A DNA stretch of 64,000 nucleotides from contig NZ_JAHOEA010000003.1 in NCBI RefSeq assembly GCF_019127135.1, positions 77,422 to 141,421 on the forward strand, read 5' to 3'. Below are positions 19,456-32,400 of this stretch, piece by piece (within the stretch, counting starts at the first letter, position 1; each line of letters opens with the position of its first letter). The translations under genes were made by a program, and so were the position numbers. The notes beneath the pieces were generated by a model. That model did no database searches. It was given only the letters and a program-made list of their open reading frames with translations, and had not been told where the DNA came from. This stretch comes from Segatella copri (GTDB lineage Bacteria > Bacteroidota > Bacteroidia > Bacteroidales > Bacteroidaceae).

Positions 19456-20085
19456 TTACTTTGTTAAGATCTGGTCGATAGTCTCCAGCGACTTTTCAGT
19501 AATCACTACTACATCAGCGTTCAAAACTTTGTACGAATTGACGTTAGATGCGAGGATAACCTCAGCGCGCTGTAAGTTACGTGCAGACAAATATACGTTT
19601 TTATTTGATTCTGGCAAAACGAAGAGCACTTTTTTGCCCTCAATTTTGAGATTCTTAATAATACTTAAGAATTCTTTAGTCTTTGGAGCCTCAAATGTAA
19701 AATCTTCCAACATTACAATTGCGCTTTCCTGTGCCTTATAAGACAGAGCAGACTTACGAGCAAGAATCTTTACTTTTTTGTTGAGCTTGAAGCGGTAATC
19801 ACGTGGCTTAGGACCAAAAACGCGAGCACCACCTACGAGTACAGGTGAGTTAATATCACCACGGCGAGCACCACCGCCGCCCTTCTGACGACCTAGCTTA
19901 CGAGTAGAACCGCTCATCTCGCTTCTCTCCTTAGACTTAGCTGTACCCTGACGCTGGTTAGCGAGATACTGCTTTACGTCAAGATAGAGAACGTGATCGT
20001 TAGGCTCAATGCCGAAGACTGCATCATTAAGAGCTACCTTGCGGCCGGTCTCCTGACCTTTGATATCTAATACGCTAACTTCCAT
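19456..20085 (-). CDS. rplD: 50S ribosomal protein L4
   Basis: 209 aa; its extended loop reaches the tunnel constriction. The loop motif [24 protein letters not shown] is near residues 58-80. The start codon shares one base with the rplC stop (TAATG). Confidence 0.98.
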   Translation of the reverse strand: MEVSVLDIKGQETGRKVALNDAVFGIEPNDHVLYLDVKQYLANQRQGTAKSKERSEMSGSTRKLGRQKGGGGARRGDINSPVLVGGARVFGPKPRDYRFKLNKKVKILARKSALSYKAQESAIVMLEDFTFEAPKTKEFLSIIKNLKIEGKKVLFVLPESNKNVYLSARNLQRAEVILASNVNSYKVLNADVVVITEKSLETIDQILTK

Positions 20086-20699
20086 TATTTCTCAATTAAA
20101 ACAGTTGAACCTTTGCATCCAGCGAAAGAACCCTTAACAATAAGAAGATTCTGCTCTGGAATTACCTTTAACACCTGAAGGTTCTGAGTTGTAACTCTAT
20201 CACCTCCCATTTGGCCGCCCATGCGCATACCCTTGAATACCTTTGCAGGGTAAGAACAAGCACCAATAGATCCCGGCTTACGAGCGCGGTCATCCTGACC
20301 GTGAGTAGACTGACCTACACCACCGAATCCGTGACGCTTAACAACGCCCTGGAAGCCTTTACCCTTTGATGTACCAATTACATCAACGAACTTGCAATCG
20401 TTGAAGATTTCAACTGTAATTGTGTCACCGAGGTTGTACTCCTCATCAAACTTGAACTCGGCCAAGTGCTTCTTAGGTGTTGTGCCTGCCTTCTTGAAGA
20501 TTCCCATCATAGGCTGAGAAGTACGCTTCTCCTTTGCCTCTTCGAAACCTAACTGATAAGCCTTGTAACCATCCTTTTCTACAGTTTTAACCTGGGTTAC
20601 AACACAAGGACCTACTTCGATAACAGTGCACGGAATATTCTTACCGTCGGCACTGAAAACGGATGTCATTCCGATTTTCTTTCCAATTAATCCTGGCAT
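20085..20699 (-). CDS. rplC: 50S ribosomal protein L3
   Basis: 204 aa, an early 23S assembly protein. [15 protein letters not shown] start and the central [21 protein letters not shown] loop next to the peptidyl transferase centre. Second gene of the S10 cluster. Confidence 0.98.
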   Translation of the reverse strand: MPGLIGKKIGMTSVFSADGKNIPCTVIEVGPCVVTQVKTVEKDGYKAYQLGFEEAKEKRTSQPMMGIFKKAGTTPKKHLAEFKFDEEYNLGDTITVEIFNDCKFVDVIGTSKGKGFQGVVKRHGFGGVGQSTHGQDDRARKPGSIGACSYPAKVFKGMRMGGQMGGDRVTTQNLQVLKVIPEQNLLIVKGSFAGCKGSTVLIEK

Positions 20700-20718
20700 T
20701 TCAATTTAATTTAAATAA

Positions 20719-21024
20719 TTAGACTTTGATTTCTACTTCTACACCACTTGGCAATTCAAGCTTCATCAAGGCATCAACTGTCTTAGCTGTTGAGCTGTAG
20801 ATGTCGATGAGACGCTTGAAATCTGAGAGCTGGAACTGCTCGCGAGACTTCTTGTTAACGAAAGTACTGCGGTTTACAGTAAAAATACGCTTGTGTGTTG
20901 GCAATGGAATAGGACCGCTAACGATAGCGCCTGTTGCCTTTACAGCCTTCACAATCTTCTCAGCTGACTTGTCAACCAACTGGTGGTCGTAAGACTTCAG
21001 CTTAATTCTGATTTTCTGACTCAT
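20719..21024 (-). CDS. rpsJ: 30S ribosomal protein S10 (NusE)
   Basis: 101 aa, in the 30S head and, in other bacteria, the NusB partner in antitermination. The start [15 protein letters not shown] at 21024 gives the standard length; an upstream in-frame ATG at 21096 lies inside a hairpin and is rejected. [24 protein letters not shown] is typical. First gene of the S10 cluster, after fusA. Confidence 0.97.
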   Translation of the reverse strand: MSQKIRIKLKSYDHQLVDKSAEKIVKAVKATGAIVSGPIPLPTHKRIFTVNRSTFVNKKSREQFQLSDFKRLIDIYSSTAKTVDALMKLELPSGVEVEIKV

Positions 21025-21073
21025 TTTTAAAATTAAGTTATTATTATATGAATTATTTAGTCTAATGGAAGAA

Positions 21074-21113
21074 GAGGTACGCTGCTTAAGAGTCATTCGC
21101 TAAGCAGCGCCTC
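21074..21113 (-). promoter_or_regulatory. Stable hairpin in the S10-cluster leader
   Basis: GCTGCTTA (21108-21101 on the minus strand) pairs perfectly with TAAGCAGC (21088-21081), and outer GAGG/CCTC extends the stem. It lies in the 111-nt gap between fusA and rpsJ with no T-tract after it. It may be a leader control element or a processing site; there is no evidence it is homologous to the E. coli S10 leader. Confidence 0.5.
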
Positions 21114-21135
21114 ATCTTACCGTTATTCTTTGTTA

Positions 21136-23250
21136 TTAAAGGAGTTCTGCGTGACCCTTAACCTCCTCCAACACAGCCTTAGCAATTGTTGAAGAAAGAG
21201 GTGCATGATGATCGTACTCCATAGAACTTGTTGCACGACCAGAAGTGATAGTACGCAAAGCTGTTACATAACCGAACATTTCAGCCAATGGAACCATTGC
21301 CTTTACGATGCGAGCACCGCTACGACCTTCTTCCATACCCTGAACGAGACCACGGCGCTTGTTCAAGTCACCGATTACGTCACCCATGTTCTCTTCTGGA
21401 GTAACAACCTCTACCTTCATGATAGGCTCCATCAAAACTGGACCTGCCTTAGGGCAAAGTACCTTGAATGCCTGATGTGCTACCAACTCGAATGACAACT
21501 GGTCAGAGTCAACTGGGTGGAAGCTACCATCGGTCAAAGTCACCTTCAAACCTGTCATTGGGAAGCCACCGAGTACACCATTTGACAAGCAGTCAGCGAA
21601 ACCCTTCTGTACAGATGGGATGAATTCCTTAGGAACGTTACCACCCTTAACCTCGTTGATGAACTGCAAGTCGCCCTCCTTGTAATCCTCGTCCTTAGGA
21701 CCGATGGTTACATCGATACAAGCGAACTTACCACGACCACCAGACTGCTTCTTGTAAGTCTCACGGCTCTGAGCAGTCTTAGTGATAGCCTCCTTATAGT
21801 TAACCTGAGGCTTACCCTGGTTACACTCAACCTTGAACTCACGCTTCAAACGGTCGATGATGATATCCAAGTGGAGCTCACCCATACCAGAGATAATTGT
21901 CTGACCACTCTGCTCATCTGTACGAACAGTGAAGGTTGGGTCCTCCTCAGCCAACTTAGCGAGGCCATTATCCATCTTAGCGATGTCTGCCTGGCTCTTT
22001 GGCTCAACTGCGATAGAAATCACAGTATCAGGGAATGTCATAGACTCCAATACGATTGGGTGCTCCTCATCACAGAGAGTATCACCTGTACGAATATCCT
22101 TGAAACCTACACCTGCACCGATATCACCAGCATCGATAGACTCCATTGGAATTTCCTGCTTAGAGTTCATCTGGAACAGACGGCTGATACGCTCGCGCTT
22201 ACCTGAACGTGGGTTGTAAACATAAGAACCAGCAACAACCTTACCTGAATAAACACGGAAGAATACCAAGCGGCCCATGAATGGGTCTGTAGCAATCTTA
22301 AATGCGAGAGCAGATGTTGGCTCATCCTCAGATGGCTTACGATCCTCTTCCTCCTCAGTATCAGGGTTAGTACCGACGATATTTGGAGTATCCATTGGTG
22401 AAGGCAAGAATGCACATACATAGTCGAGCAATGGCTGAACACCCTTGTTCTTGTATGAAGAACCGAGCAACATTGGGCAGCACTCCATAGCGCAGCAACC
22501 CTTACGGATAGCAGCAAGAAGCTTCTCCTCTGGAACATCCTTACCATCGAGATAAAGTTCCATAACCTCGTCATCGAAGTTTGCAGCGCCCTCAAGGAGC
22601 TTATCACGCCACTCAGCAGCCTCGTCAACCAAGTCTGCAGGGATATCCTCAACATCATACTCAGCACCCATAGTCTCATCGTGCCAAAGAATAGCCTTCA
22701 TCTTAATGAGGTCAACTACACCCTTGAAGTTCTCCTCTGCACCAATAGGAATCTGAATAGCAATTGGATTAGCGCCCAAGATATCCTTCATCTGCTGAAC
22801 TGTCTCGAAGAAGTTAGCACCAGAACGGTCCATCTTGTTTACATAACCGATACGAGGTACATTGTACTTATCAGCCTGACGCCATACAGTCTCGGACTGA
22901 GGCTGAACACCATCAGCTGCAGAATATGTAGCAACAGCACCATCAAGCACACGGAGTGAACGCTCAACCTCAGCAGTGAAGTCAACGTGTCCCGGAGTAT
23001 CGATCAAGTTGATCTTATAAGACTTACCGAGATAGTTCCAGTTACAAGTTGTAGCAGCAGAAGTGATAGTAATACCACGCTCCTGCTCCTGGGCCATCCA
23101 GTCCATTGTAGCAGCACCATCGTGTACCTCACCAATCTTATGAGTCTTACCTGTATAGAACAAAATACGCTCAGAAGTTGTTGTCTTACCAGCATCGATA
23201 TGCGCCATGATACCGATGTTACGAGTCAAATGTAAATCGCGATTTGCCAT
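21136..23250 (-). CDS. fusA: Elongation factor G
   Basis: 704 aa, the translocase GTPase. G1 AHIDAGKTT near residue 16, G3 DTPGHVDF, G4 NKMD. Full length with domain IV ([15 protein letters not shown]) and the C-terminal EF-G_C region. It follows rpsG by 27 nt; no tufA follows, the only tuf being at 36490-37686. Confidence 0.98.
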   Translation of the reverse strand: MANRDLHLTRNIGIMAHIDAGKTTTSERILFYTGKTHKIGEVHDGAATMDWMAQEQERGITITSAATTCNWNYLGKSYKINLIDTPGHVDFTAEVERSLRVLDGAVATYSAADGVQPQSETVWRQADKYNVPRIGYVNKMDRSGANFFETVQQMKDILGANPIAIQIPIGAEENFKGVVDLIKMKAILWHDETMGAEYDVEDIPADLVDEAAEWRDKLLEGAANFDDEVMELYLDGKDVPEEKLLAAIRKGCCAMECCPMLLGSSYKNKGVQPLLDYVCAFLPSPMDTPNIVGTNPDTEEEEDRKPSEDEPTSALAFKIATDPFMGRLVFFRVYSGKVVAGSYVYNPRSGKRERISRLFQMNSKQEIPMESIDAGDIGAGVGFKDIRTGDTLCDEEHPIVLESMTFPDTVISIAVEPKSQADIAKMDNGLAKLAEEDPTFTVRTDEQSGQTIISGMGELHLDIIIDRLKREFKVECNQGKPQVNYKEAITKTAQSRETYKKQSGGRGKFACIDVTIGPKDEDYKEGDLQFINEVKGGNVPKEFIPSVQKGFADCLSNGVLGGFPMTGLKVTLTDGSFHPVDSDQLSFELVAHQAFKVLCPKAGPVLMEPIMKVEVVTPEENMGDVIGDLNKRRGLVQGMEEGRSGARIVKAMVPLAEMFGYVTALRTITSGRATSSMEYDHHAPLSSTIAKAVLEEVKGHAELL

Positions 23251-23277
23251 TTTCTTTTAACTATATTATAATTTAAA

Positions 23278-23754
23278 TTAGAATCTAAAGTGAGCGAATG
23301 CACGGTTAGCCTCAGCCATACGATGCATATCCTCCTTACGCTTAAATGCGCCACCCTGATTATTAAAAGCATCCATAATCTCTGCAGCAAGCTTATCAGC
23401 CATAGTCTTACCGCCACGCTTACGTGCAAAAAGAATAAGATTCTTCATAGAAATACTCTCCTTACGATCAGGACGAATCTCAGTAGGAACCTGGAAAGTT
23501 GCACCACCAATACGACGGCTCTTAACCTCTACCTGAGGAGTAATATTATCAAGTGCCTGCTTCCAGATTTCAAGAGCAGACTTTTCCTCGTTAGACATCT
23601 TAGCCTTTACAATATCAAGTGCATTGTAGAAAATCTCATAAGATGTATTCTTCTTTCCATCATACATCAAATGATTAACGAACTTTGAGACCTTCTGGTC
23701 ATTGAAGACTGGATCTGGAAGGATCACTCTCTTCTTTGGTTTTGCTTTTCTCAT
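23278..23754 (-). CDS. rpsG: 30S ribosomal protein S7
   Basis: 158 aa, nucleates the 30S head. [20 protein letters not shown] start, [16 protein letters not shown] motif. It is preceded by an unusually long 183-nt leader after rpsL. Confidence 0.98.
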   Translation of the reverse strand: MRKAKPKKRVILPDPVFNDQKVSKFVNHLMYDGKKNTSYEIFYNALDIVKAKMSNEEKSALEIWKQALDNITPQVEVKSRRIGGATFQVPTEIRPDRKESISMKNLILFARKRGGKTMADKLAAEIMDAFNNQGGAFKRKEDMHRMAEANRAFAHFRF

Positions 23755-23937
23755 TTTAAATAAAACTTTTTTTTAAAATTCTGCATGGGGCTGTATAATG
23801 TTCTTCAACGCTCGCACCCGAGCATTTACTCAACCTGTTTACTTCTCCAGCAAAACATTTATTAAATATTTTAACCCCAACTCCCGACCTTCTCCGACCG
23901 TGAGTTTGCGGTTTTGTCTAAATTTTAAGAAGATATA
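23755..23937 (-). promoter_or_regulatory. Long rpsL-rpsG intergenic leader with a small hairpin
   Basis: 183 nt separate rpsL and rpsG, much more than other gaps in the cluster. GCTCG (23814-23810) and CGAGC (23823-23819) form a 5-bp stem with a 4-nt loop, next to G-rich repeats (GGTCGGAGAAGGTCGGG on the minus strand). In E. coli S7 binds the corresponding gap to repress translation; a similar role here is only a guess. Confidence 0.35.
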
Positions 23938-24318
23938 TTACTTCTTTGCCTTTGGACGCTTAGCTCCGTACTTAGAACGGCGCTGTGTACGATTTGCAAC
24001 ACCTGCAGTATCAAGCGTACCACGAACAATGTGATAACGTACACCAGGAAGATCCTTTACACGACCACCACGAACCAAAACAATTGAGTGCTCCTGCAAG
24101 TTGTGACCCTCTCCTGGAATGTAAGAGTTTACCTCCTTAGAGTTTGTCAAACGTACACGTGCAACTTTACGCATTGCTGAATTAGGCTTCTTAGGAGTTG
24201 TTGTATAAACACGAACGCAAACACCACGACGCTGAGGACAAGAATCCAAAGCTGGTGACTTGCTCTTGTCTACAAGAACTCGTCTGCCTTTTCTTACTAA
24301 CTGTGAAATAGTAGGCAT
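23938..24318 (-). CDS. rpsL: 30S ribosomal protein S12
   Basis: 126 aa, decoding-centre protein and streptomycin-resistance locus. The sensitive-type lysines are present in [14 protein letters not shown], as is [28 protein letters not shown]. First gene of the rpsL-rpsG-fusA unit, with its own -7 box upstream. Confidence 0.98.
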   Translation of the reverse strand: MPTISQLVRKGRRVLVDKSKSPALDSCPQRRGVCVRVYTTTPKKPNSAMRKVARVRLTNSKEVNSYIPGEGHNLQEHSIVLVRGGRVKDLPGVRYHIVRGTLDTAGVANRTQRRSKYGAKRPKAKK

Positions 24319-24404
24319 AATTTTACTTTTTAATTTATATATTTATTTTTATTTATTGTCTTATTTCGATGTAAGCCACTACTTTATAGAGCCTTTTCGG
24401 GGTG

Positions 24405-24412
24405 CAAAGGTA
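24405..24412 (-). promoter_or_regulatory. Promoter -7 box of the rpsL-rpsG-fusA operon
   Basis: TACCTTTG on the minus strand, exact TAnnTTTG match, 86 nt before rpsL. The -33 region has only a weak TTTAG at the expected distance. The rest of the gap up to 24561 is AT-rich with no gene. Confidence 0.62.
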
Positions 24413-24561
24413 CGATTTTTTCGGCAAACTACCTAAATATTAAGGAGACTTTTAAAAAACGAGGGCTAGTTTTAACTTTATATAACTATTAAAAACGAAT
24501 ATTATAAAGAAAAAGCGGAATTTAGCAGAGAATTTAGTCTTAGTATGTATGTTGTAGTACA

Positions 24562-24888
24562 TTACGCCTCACCCTTTGGTGTGCCGAATGGAGCGATTGT
24601 ACGTTCTTGCTCATCAGACAACTTAATTTTACCGAAGGACTGCTCGTAGTTATAAATATTGCTCTGCAATGCCTGGAGCAATCGCTTAGCATGCTCAGGT
24701 GCCATGATAACACGACTCTTGATCTGAGGTGCCGGCATTCCAGGAAGTGCACATGCGAAATCCAAGATGAAGTCTGAACTAGAATGTGTAATCAGTGCCA
24801 AGTTAGAGTATGTACCCTCTGCAACTTCAGGGCTGATGCCCATCTGCAACTGATTCTGCTGCTGTTGATTATTCTTATTTTCTTCCAT
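24562..24888 (-). CDS. DUF3467 family protein
   Basis: A 108-aa protein without signal or membrane segment. The N-terminus is Asn/Gln-rich (ENKNNQQQQNQ), followed by the DUF3467 core: GTYSNLALITHSSSDFILDFACALPG and VIMAPEHAKRLLQALQSNI. Function is not known. Members sit between rpoC and rpsL in many Bacteroidetes, as here, which hints at a link with transcription or translation. It has its own -7 box and is isolated from rpoC by a strong terminator. Confidence 0.85.
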   Translation of the reverse strand: MEENKNNQQQQNQLQMGISPEVAEGTYSNLALITHSSSDFILDFACALPGMPAPQIKSRVIMAPEHAKRLLQALQSNIYNYEQSFGKIKLSDEQERTIAPFGTPKGEA

Positions 24889-24929
24889 AATTTTACTAAG
24901 TTAATAGGATTAAACTTTAAATGATAGTG

Positions 24930-24937
24930 CAAATTTA
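24930..24937 (-). promoter_or_regulatory. Promoter -7 box of the DUF3467 gene
   Basis: TAAATTTG on the minus strand, 41 nt before the start codon. No clear -33 box. Confidence 0.5.
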
Positions 24938-25048
24938 CACATAATATCTGAAAAAAACGAATAATCTGCCACTTATTTTAAAAAAACATCATAAGACAAC
25001 AGAAGAGGTAATCCTAATTCTTTTCTTTTTTTCATCAGTTGCAGATAA

Positions 25049-25081
25049 CAAAAGGGTGCGCCATAGACTTATGACGCACCC
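25049..25081 (-). terminator. Rho-independent terminator after rpoC
   Basis: On the minus strand GGGTGCG-TCATA pairs with TATGG-CGCACCC (one G-U pair) around AGTC, followed by TTTTGTT. It lies 38 nt past the rpoC stop. Confidence 0.88.
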
Positions 25082-25119
25082 TCATTATACCTATTTATAT
25101 ATAGTACTCTATTCTACAA

Positions 25120-28100
25120 TTATTCTCCTATTGGAGTATCAGCATAGTCGAGCACATTTTTCTTATTAGCCTGCATACGCTCATATTCTTCTTTAGAGCC
25201 TACGATAAGCTTATCCCACTGACGAAGACCTGTACCTGCAGGAATCAAGTGACCGCAGATAACATTCTCCTTCATTCCCTCAAGGTAATCAACCTTACCA
25301 CGGATAGCAGCCTCATTCAAAACCTTAGTAGTTTCCTGGAATGATGCAGCACTCATAAAGCTCTTTGTACCAAGAGCAGCACGAGTAATACCCTGGAGAA
25401 TCTGAGTAGAAGTTGCAGATACGGCATCGCGAACCTGTACAAGTTTCAAATCGCGACGTTTCAATGCAGAATTCTCATCACGCAATCTACGAGCCGTAAT
25501 GATCTGACCTGGTTTGAGACTTTCACTATCACCACCGTCAGTAACGACCTTCTTACCCCAGATACGATCATTCTCTTCTGCAAAATCAAGTTTATCGACC
25601 AACTCTTGCTCCAAGAATGTTGTATCACCTGGATCGTCAATACGAACCTTACGCATCATCTGGCGTACCACAACCTCAAAGTGCTTATCATTAATAGCCA
25701 CACCCTGAAGACGGTAAACGTCCTGAATCTGGTTAACAATATACTCCTGTACTGCTGTAGGACCCATGATGGCGAGAATATCGCCAGGAGTTACACTACC
25801 ATCAGAAAGAGGAGTACCAGCACGTACAGCATCATGTTCCTGTACCAAGATCTGCTTAGAAAGAGATACAAGATACTTCTTCTGATCGCCAGTCTTAGAT
25901 GTTACGATGATCTCACGGTTACCACGCTTTACCTTACCCATAGTTACCTCACCATCGATTTCTGATACGACAGCAGGGTTAGAAGGGTTACGAGCCTCAA
26001 GAAGCTCTGTTACACGAGGGAGACCACCGGTGATATCACCAGCACCACCTACCGCACGAGGAATCTTAACCAAAACCTCACCAGTAGTAATTGTCTGTCC
26101 ATCCTCAACTGCCAAGTGACCACCTACAGGGAAGTTGTATGTACCAAGGATTTCACCATTAGCATCGATAACATCACAAGATGGAACCATTGCCTTATTC
26201 TTGGAATCGGTGATAATCTTCTCCTCCAAACCTGTAGTCTCATCGACCTCAGCACGATAAGTCTGATCCTTCTGAACGTCATTGAACTTCAATGTACCCG
26301 CATACTGGCTGACGATAACGGCGTTGAATGGATCCCAACGAGCGATAACAGTATCCTTTTCTACGATTTCACCCTCCTTGTGATACAATGAAGAACCATA
26401 AGGAACATTCAAAGTTGCAAGAACGATGTTTGTATTAGGATCCACGAAACGGATTTCAGCCAAGTGGCTTACTACCTTTTCGCACTTGATATCGTTGCCT
26501 TCCTCGTCTTCCTCTACGAATGGTACTGTGCTCAACTCGTCAAACTCGATACGAGACTTATTCTTCGCAGCAATCTTAGCATTGGCAGCAGCGTTAGATG
26601 CAATACCACCGGCGTGGAATGTACGGAGAGTCAACTGAGTACCTGGCTCACCAATAGCTTGAGCAGCGATGACACCAACGGCTTCACCCAACTGTACCAT
26701 ACGGGCTGTTGCCAAGTTACGGCCATAGCACTTCATGCAGACACCCTTTTTGCTCTCACAGGTGAGAACAGAACGAATTTCAACACTCTCGATAGGAGAT
26801 TCATCTATAGCCTTTGCCTTAGCCTCGGTGATTTCTTCACCTGATTTGACAATCAGTTCACCAGTTGTTGGATGAATAACATCATGTACAGATACACGAC
26901 CCAGAATACGCTCATAAAGAGATGAAATAATCTCATCGCCATTCTTTAAAGCTGTACAAACCAAGCCACGCAATGTACCACAATCCTCTTCGGTGATGAT
27001 AACATCGTGAGAAACGTCTACAAGACGACGAGTCAAGTAACCGGCATCGGCAGTCTTCATAGCGGTATCAGCAAGACCCTTACGGGCACCGTGAGAAGCG
27101 ATAAAGTACTCCAATACAGACATACCCTCCTTAAAGTTAGAAAGGATAGGGTTCTCAATGATCTGCGCACCCTCTGCACCTGCCTTCTGAGGCTTAGCCA
27201 TCAAACCACGCATACCAGACAACTGTTTAATCTGATCCTTAGAACCACGGGCTCCGGAATCAAGCATCATGTATACGGCGTTGAAACCCTGGTCAGCTTC
27301 GGTCATCTCCTTCATCAGGATATTACCCAAATCTGTATTTACGTGAGTCCACGCATCAATAACCTGGTTGTATCGTTCCTTGTTGGTGATGAAACCCATA
27401 TTATAGTTATTGGTAATTTCCTCAACCTCCTTGCGACCGCGCTCAACAATAGCTTCCTTCTCTGGTGGAATGATAATATCACCAAGGTTGAATGACAATC
27501 CTGCGACATAAGCCATACGATAACCTAAGTTCTTGATTCCATCAAGGAATTCACAAGCCTTAGCCATACCAACAGCCTTGATAACATTAGAAATCAAACC
27601 ACGGAGGGTTTTCTTGGAAATCACATCATTGAAGAAGCCAACTTCATCAGGAATGATACCATTAACGATGACACGTCCAACAGAAGTTTCTACCATTCGT
27701 TTCTGGATTGTACCATCAACCAAGTCGTCAACTACGACCTTGATCAAAGCATGAAGATCACATCGGCCCTCGTTACGAGCTATCAATGCCTCTTCAGGAC
27801 CATAGAATGTCAAGCCCTCACCCTTTGCACCTGGACGAATCTTAGTAATATAGTAAAGACCAAGCACCATATCCTGAGAAGGAACGGTGATAGGCGCACC
27901 ATTAGCAGGGTTAAGAATATTATGGCTCTGAAGCATCAGAATCTGAGCCTCCAAAACTGCCTCATTACTCAAAGGAAGGTGAACAGCCATCTGGTCACCA
28001 TCGAAGTCGGCGTTGAACGCAGTACATGCCAATGGATGCAGCTGAATAGCCTTACCCTCGATCATCTTAGGCTGGAATGCCTGAATACCAAGACGGTGAA

Positions 28101-29454
28101 GTGTAGGAGCACGGTTCAGCATAACCGGATGACCCTTCATCACATTCTCAAGAATATCCCAGATAACAGGTTCGCGACGATCAACAATCTTCTTAGCACT
28201 CTTAACAGTCTTAACGATACCACGCTCAATCAATTTACGAATGATGAATGGTTTGTAAAGCTCTGCAGCCATGAGTTTTGGAAGACCACACTCACCCATC
28301 TTCAACTCAGGACCTACAACGATTACAGAACGTGCAGAATAGTCAACACGCTTACCCAGCAAGTTCTGACGGAAACGACCCTGCTTACCCTTCAAGGAGT
28401 CAGAGAGTGATTTCAAAGGACGATTGCTCTCACTCTTTACAGCAGAGCTCTTGCGTGAGTTGTCGAACAAGCTGTCAACAGCCTCTTGCAACATACGCTT
28501 TTCGTTACGGAGGATAACCTCAGGAGCCTTGATCTCAACCAATCTCTTCAAACGGTTGTTACGGATAATCACACGACGATAGAGGTCATTCAAATCTGAT
28601 GTTGCAAAACGGCCACCATCCAATGGTACCAACGGACGAAGTTCAGGTGGAGTAACAGGAATAATCTTCATGATCATCCACTCTGGCTTATTTATACCTT
28701 TACTAGCGCGGAAACCTTCTACAACTTGCAGACGCTTCAAAGCCTCAGTTTTACGCTGCTGACTTGAATCGTTATTTGCACGATCGCGGAGTTCGTATGA
28801 CAGAGAATCAAGGTCTACATTCTGAAGCAACTGATAAATTGCTTCAGCACCCATTTTTGCTATAAACTTATTAGGATCCGTATCGTCCAAAAGTTCATTG
28901 TCACCATTAGGATCATACTGGTCAAGAAGAGCCATATATTCATCTTCTGACAAGAGATCAAGTTTGTGAGAACCGTTCAATTCAAGACCATCAGCATCAG
29001 TCTTTCCCTCAAGAATACCAGGCTGGATAACTACATACTTCTCGTAGTAAATGACAGCATCAAGTTTCTTAGTCGGCATACCCAAAAGGTAACCAATCTT
29101 ATTTGGAAGAGAACGGAAATACCAAATATGAGCAACAGGTACGACAAGTTCAATATGACCAGAGCGTTCACGACGAACTTTCTTCTCTGTAACCTCTACA
29201 CCGCATCGGTCGCAGACAATTCCCTTATAACGGATACGTTTGTACTTGCCGCAGGCGCATTCATAGTCCTTAGTAGGACCAAAAATACGCTCACAGAACA
29301 AGCCATCACGCTCCGGCTTATATGTACGATAATTAATGGTTTCTGGTTTAGTAACCTCACCATACGAATTTTCCAAGATCTCCTCTGGCGAAGCGAGACC
29401 GATGGTAATCTTCGTAAAATTATTCTTTACCTTTGTATCTTTTTTGAAAGCCAT
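25120..29454 (-). CDS. rpoC: DNA-directed RNA polymerase beta-prime subunit
   Basis: 1444 aa. The N-terminal zinc ribbon [20 protein letters not shown], the catalytic NADFDGD loop and the trigger-loop region are all present, so the subunit is intact. It follows rpoB after 31 nt. Confidence 0.99.
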   Translation of the reverse strand: MAFKKDTKVKNNFTKITIGLASPEEILENSYGEVTKPETINYRTYKPERDGLFCERIFGPTKDYECACGKYKRIRYKGIVCDRCGVEVTEKKVRRERSGHIELVVPVAHIWYFRSLPNKIGYLLGMPTKKLDAVIYYEKYVVIQPGILEGKTDADGLELNGSHKLDLLSEDEYMALLDQYDPNGDNELLDDTDPNKFIAKMGAEAIYQLLQNVDLDSLSYELRDRANNDSSQQRKTEALKRLQVVEGFRASKGINKPEWMIMKIIPVTPPELRPLVPLDGGRFATSDLNDLYRRVIIRNNRLKRLVEIKAPEVILRNEKRMLQEAVDSLFDNSRKSSAVKSESNRPLKSLSDSLKGKQGRFRQNLLGKRVDYSARSVIVVGPELKMGECGLPKLMAAELYKPFIIRKLIERGIVKTVKSAKKIVDRREPVIWDILENVMKGHPVMLNRAPTLHRLGIQAFQPKMIEGKAIQLHPLACTAFNADFDGDQMAVHLPLSNEAVLEAQILMLQSHNILNPANGAPITVPSQDMVLGLYYITKIRPGAKGEGLTFYGPEEALIARNEGRCDLHALIKVVVDDLVDGTIQKRMVETSVGRVIVNGIIPDEVGFFNDVISKKTLRGLISNVIKAVGMAKACEFLDGIKNLGYRMAYVAGLSFNLGDIIIPPEKEAIVERGRKEVEEITNNYNMGFITNKERYNQVIDAWTHVNTDLGNILMKEMTEADQGFNAVYMMLDSGARGSKDQIKQLSGMRGLMAKPQKAGAEGAQIIENPILSNFKEGMSVLEYFIASHGARKGLADTAMKTADAGYLTRRLVDVSHDVIITEEDCGTLRGLVCTALKNGDEIISSLYERILGRVSVHDVIHPTTGELIVKSGEEITEAKAKAIDESPIESVEIRSVLTCESKKGVCMKCYGRNLATARMVQLGEAVGVIAAQAIGEPGTQLTLRTFHAGGIASNAAANAKIAAKNKSRIEFDELSTVPFVEEDEEGNDIKCEKVVSHLAEIRFVDPNTNIVLATLNVPYGSSLYHKEGEIVEKDTVIARWDPFNAVIVSQYAGTLKFNDVQKDQTYRAEVDETTGLEEKIITDSKNKAMVPSCDVIDANGEILGTYNFPVGGHLAVEDGQTITTGEVLVKIPRAVGGAGDITGGLPRVTELLEARNPSNPAVVSEIDGEVTMGKVKRGNREIIVTSKTGDQKKYLVSLSKQILVQEHDAVRAGTPLSDGSVTPGDILAIMGPTAVQEYIVNQIQDVYRLQGVAINDKHFEVVVRQMMRKVRIDDPGDTTFLEQELVDKLDFAEENDRIWGKKVVTDGGDSESLKPGQIITARRLRDENSALKRRDLKLVQVRDAVSATSTQILQGITRAALGTKSFMSAASFQETTKVLNEAAIRGKVDYLEGMKENVICGHLIPAGTGLRQWDKLIVGSKEEYERMQANKKNVLDYADTPIGE

Positions 29455-29485
29455 GTTTCTATATATAAATTAGGGGTTCTCAAAA

Positions 29486-32400
29486 TTAATCAAGTTTGAT
29501 GCTCAAACCAAGGCCACGAAGCTCATGGAGCAATACGTTAAGTGACTCAGGAATACCAGGAGTTGGCATTGGATCACCCTTTACGATTGCTTCGTATGCC
29601 TTGCTACGTCCAACAACATCATCTGACTTAACAGTCAGAATCTCCTGCAAAACGTGGCTTGCACCGAATGCCTCGATAGCCCAGACCTCCATCTCTCCGA
29701 ATCGCTGACCACCAAACTGTGCTTTACCACCAAGTGGCTGCTGCGTAATCAAAGAGTATGGACCGATAGAACGAGCGTGCATCTTATCCTCAACCATATG
29801 ACCTAACTTCAAGAAGTAAGTCATACCAACAGTAGCTGGCTGGTCAAACTGCTCTCCAGTCTCACCATCATAAAGGTAAGTAGAACAGAAACGTGGCAAG
29901 CCTGCCTTGTCTGTCCATTCAGAGAGATCATCCAATTTAGCACCATCAAAGATAGGAGTAGCAAACTTTACACCCAACTTTTTACCTGCAGCACCCAAGA
30001 TACACTCAAAGATCTGACCAAGGTTCATACGAGAAGGCACACCCAATGGGTTCAATACCATATCAACAGGACGACCGTCAGCCATAAATGGCATATCCTC
30101 CAAACGAACGACCTTAGACACAATACCCTTATTACCATGACGACCGGCAAGTTTATCACCAACCTGAATCTTACGCTTCTTTGCAATATATACCTTAGCC
30201 ATCTGAAGAATACCTGATGGAAGTTCATCACCAATAGTAATAGCAAACTTACGGCGCTTTAATTCAGCATCAAGTTGCTTATACTTACGGATATAGTTCA
30301 TAATAAGTCTCTGAATCAAGCCATTGGTATGCTCATCCTTAGTCCACTTATTAGACTGAACACCATCATACTCCAAATTCTTCAAGGCTGTAGCAGTAAA
30401 GGTACTGCCCTTGGTAATAATCTCAGCACCTGTATAATCCTTAACACCCTCAGAAGTCATACCTTCTGTAAGAGTAAGCAACTTGTCTACGAGGATATCC
30501 TTCAAGTCATCACCCTTTGCCTCATACTCCTCATCAATCTTAGCAAGAATAATCTTATCCTGCTTCTTTGACTCACGGGTCTTGATAGCACGAGAGAACA
30601 ACTTCTTGTCAATAACTACACCGCTCAATGATGGATTTGCCTTCAATGAAGAATCCTTCACATCACCAGCCTTATCACCAAAGATAGCACGAAGCAACTT
30701 CTCTTCTGGTGAAGGATCACTTTCACCCTTAGGCGAAATCTTACCAATCATGATATCACCTGGCTCAATTCTTGCGCCAACACGCACAATACCATTATCG
30801 TCAAGATCCTTTGTAGCTTCCTCGCTGACATTAGGGATATCAGATGTGAATTCCTCTACGCCACGCTTAGTTTCACGCACATCAAGAGAGTATTCGTCAA
30901 CATGTACTGATGTCAATACGTCATCACGAACCATACGTTCAGAAATAACGACAGCATCCTCATAGTTGTAACCCTTCCAAGGAATATAAGCAACAAGCAA
31001 GTTACGACCCAAAGCCAACTCACCGTTTTCTGTTGCATAACCCTCTGTCAGGATATCACCCTTCTTTACACGCTGTCCCTTATTACAGATAGGACGCAAG
31101 TCGATGGTCATATTCTGGTTTGTACGACGGAACTTAGGAATACGATACTCCTTCAAAGCAGGTTCGAAGCTTACGAACTCATCGTCTTCTGTGCGATCGT
31201 AAAGGATACGGATAGTTGTAGCATCAACATATTCGATAACACCCTCACCTTCTGCAGTAACCATAGTACGTGAATCCTCACAAACTTGCTTCTCAAGACC
31301 AGTACCTACGATTGGAGCATCATTATGAAGCAATGGAACAGCCTGACGCATCATATTACATCCCATCAACGCACGGTGACCATCATCATGCTCCAAGAAA
31401 GGAATCAAACCAGCGGATACAGAAGCAATCTGCTGTGGAGAAACGTCAACATAGTCAACTTGGTCTGGACCAACAACTGGATAATCTGCATCCTGACGAC
31501 ACTTTACTACATCGCGAATGAAAGAACCATCAACAGTTAAAGGAGCATTACCCTGACCGATAATCTTAGACTCTTCATCTTCAGCAGTCAAGTATACAAC
31601 ATCCTCATTAGCCATATCGACCTTGCTATCATTCACCTTACGATAAGGAGTTACAATAAAACCAAGATCGTTTATCTTTGCATACATACAGAGAGAAGAA
31701 ATCAAACCGATGTTTGGACCTTCAGGACTCTCAATAGGGCAAAGACGACCATAGTGTGTATAATGTACGTCACGTACCTCGAAACCGGCACGTTCACGAG
31801 ACAAACCACCAGGACCTAAGGCAGAAAGACGACGCTTATGGGTTACCTCAGCCAGAGGATTAGTCTGGTCCATGAACTGTGACAATGGGTTAGTACCAAA
31901 GAAAGAGTTGATAACGCTAGAGATAGTCTTGGCATTAATCAAATCTGTTGGAGTAAACACCTCATTGTCGCGAACATTCATACGCTCACGGATAGTACGA
32001 GTCATACGAGCCAAACCAATTGAGAACTGGTTAGCCAACTGCTCACCTACTGTACGAACACGACGATTAGACAAGTGGTCGATATCATCAACAGTTGCAC
32101 TAGAGTTGATCAACTGAATAAGATATTTAATAATCTCAATAATATCTTCTTTAGTCAATACACGTACATCAATGTCAGTATCAAGGTTCAGTTTCTTATT
32201 AATACGATAACGGCCTACTTCACCAAGATCATAACGCTTATCCGAGAAGAACAGATTCTGGAAAACCTCACGTGCACTAGCATCATCAGCTGGATCAGCA
32301 TTACGCAACTGACGATAGATATAGTTAACAGCTTCCTTCTCAGAGTTACTTGGATCCTTTGCCAAAGTGTTGAAGATAATAGTAAACTTGTTAGCAGCTT

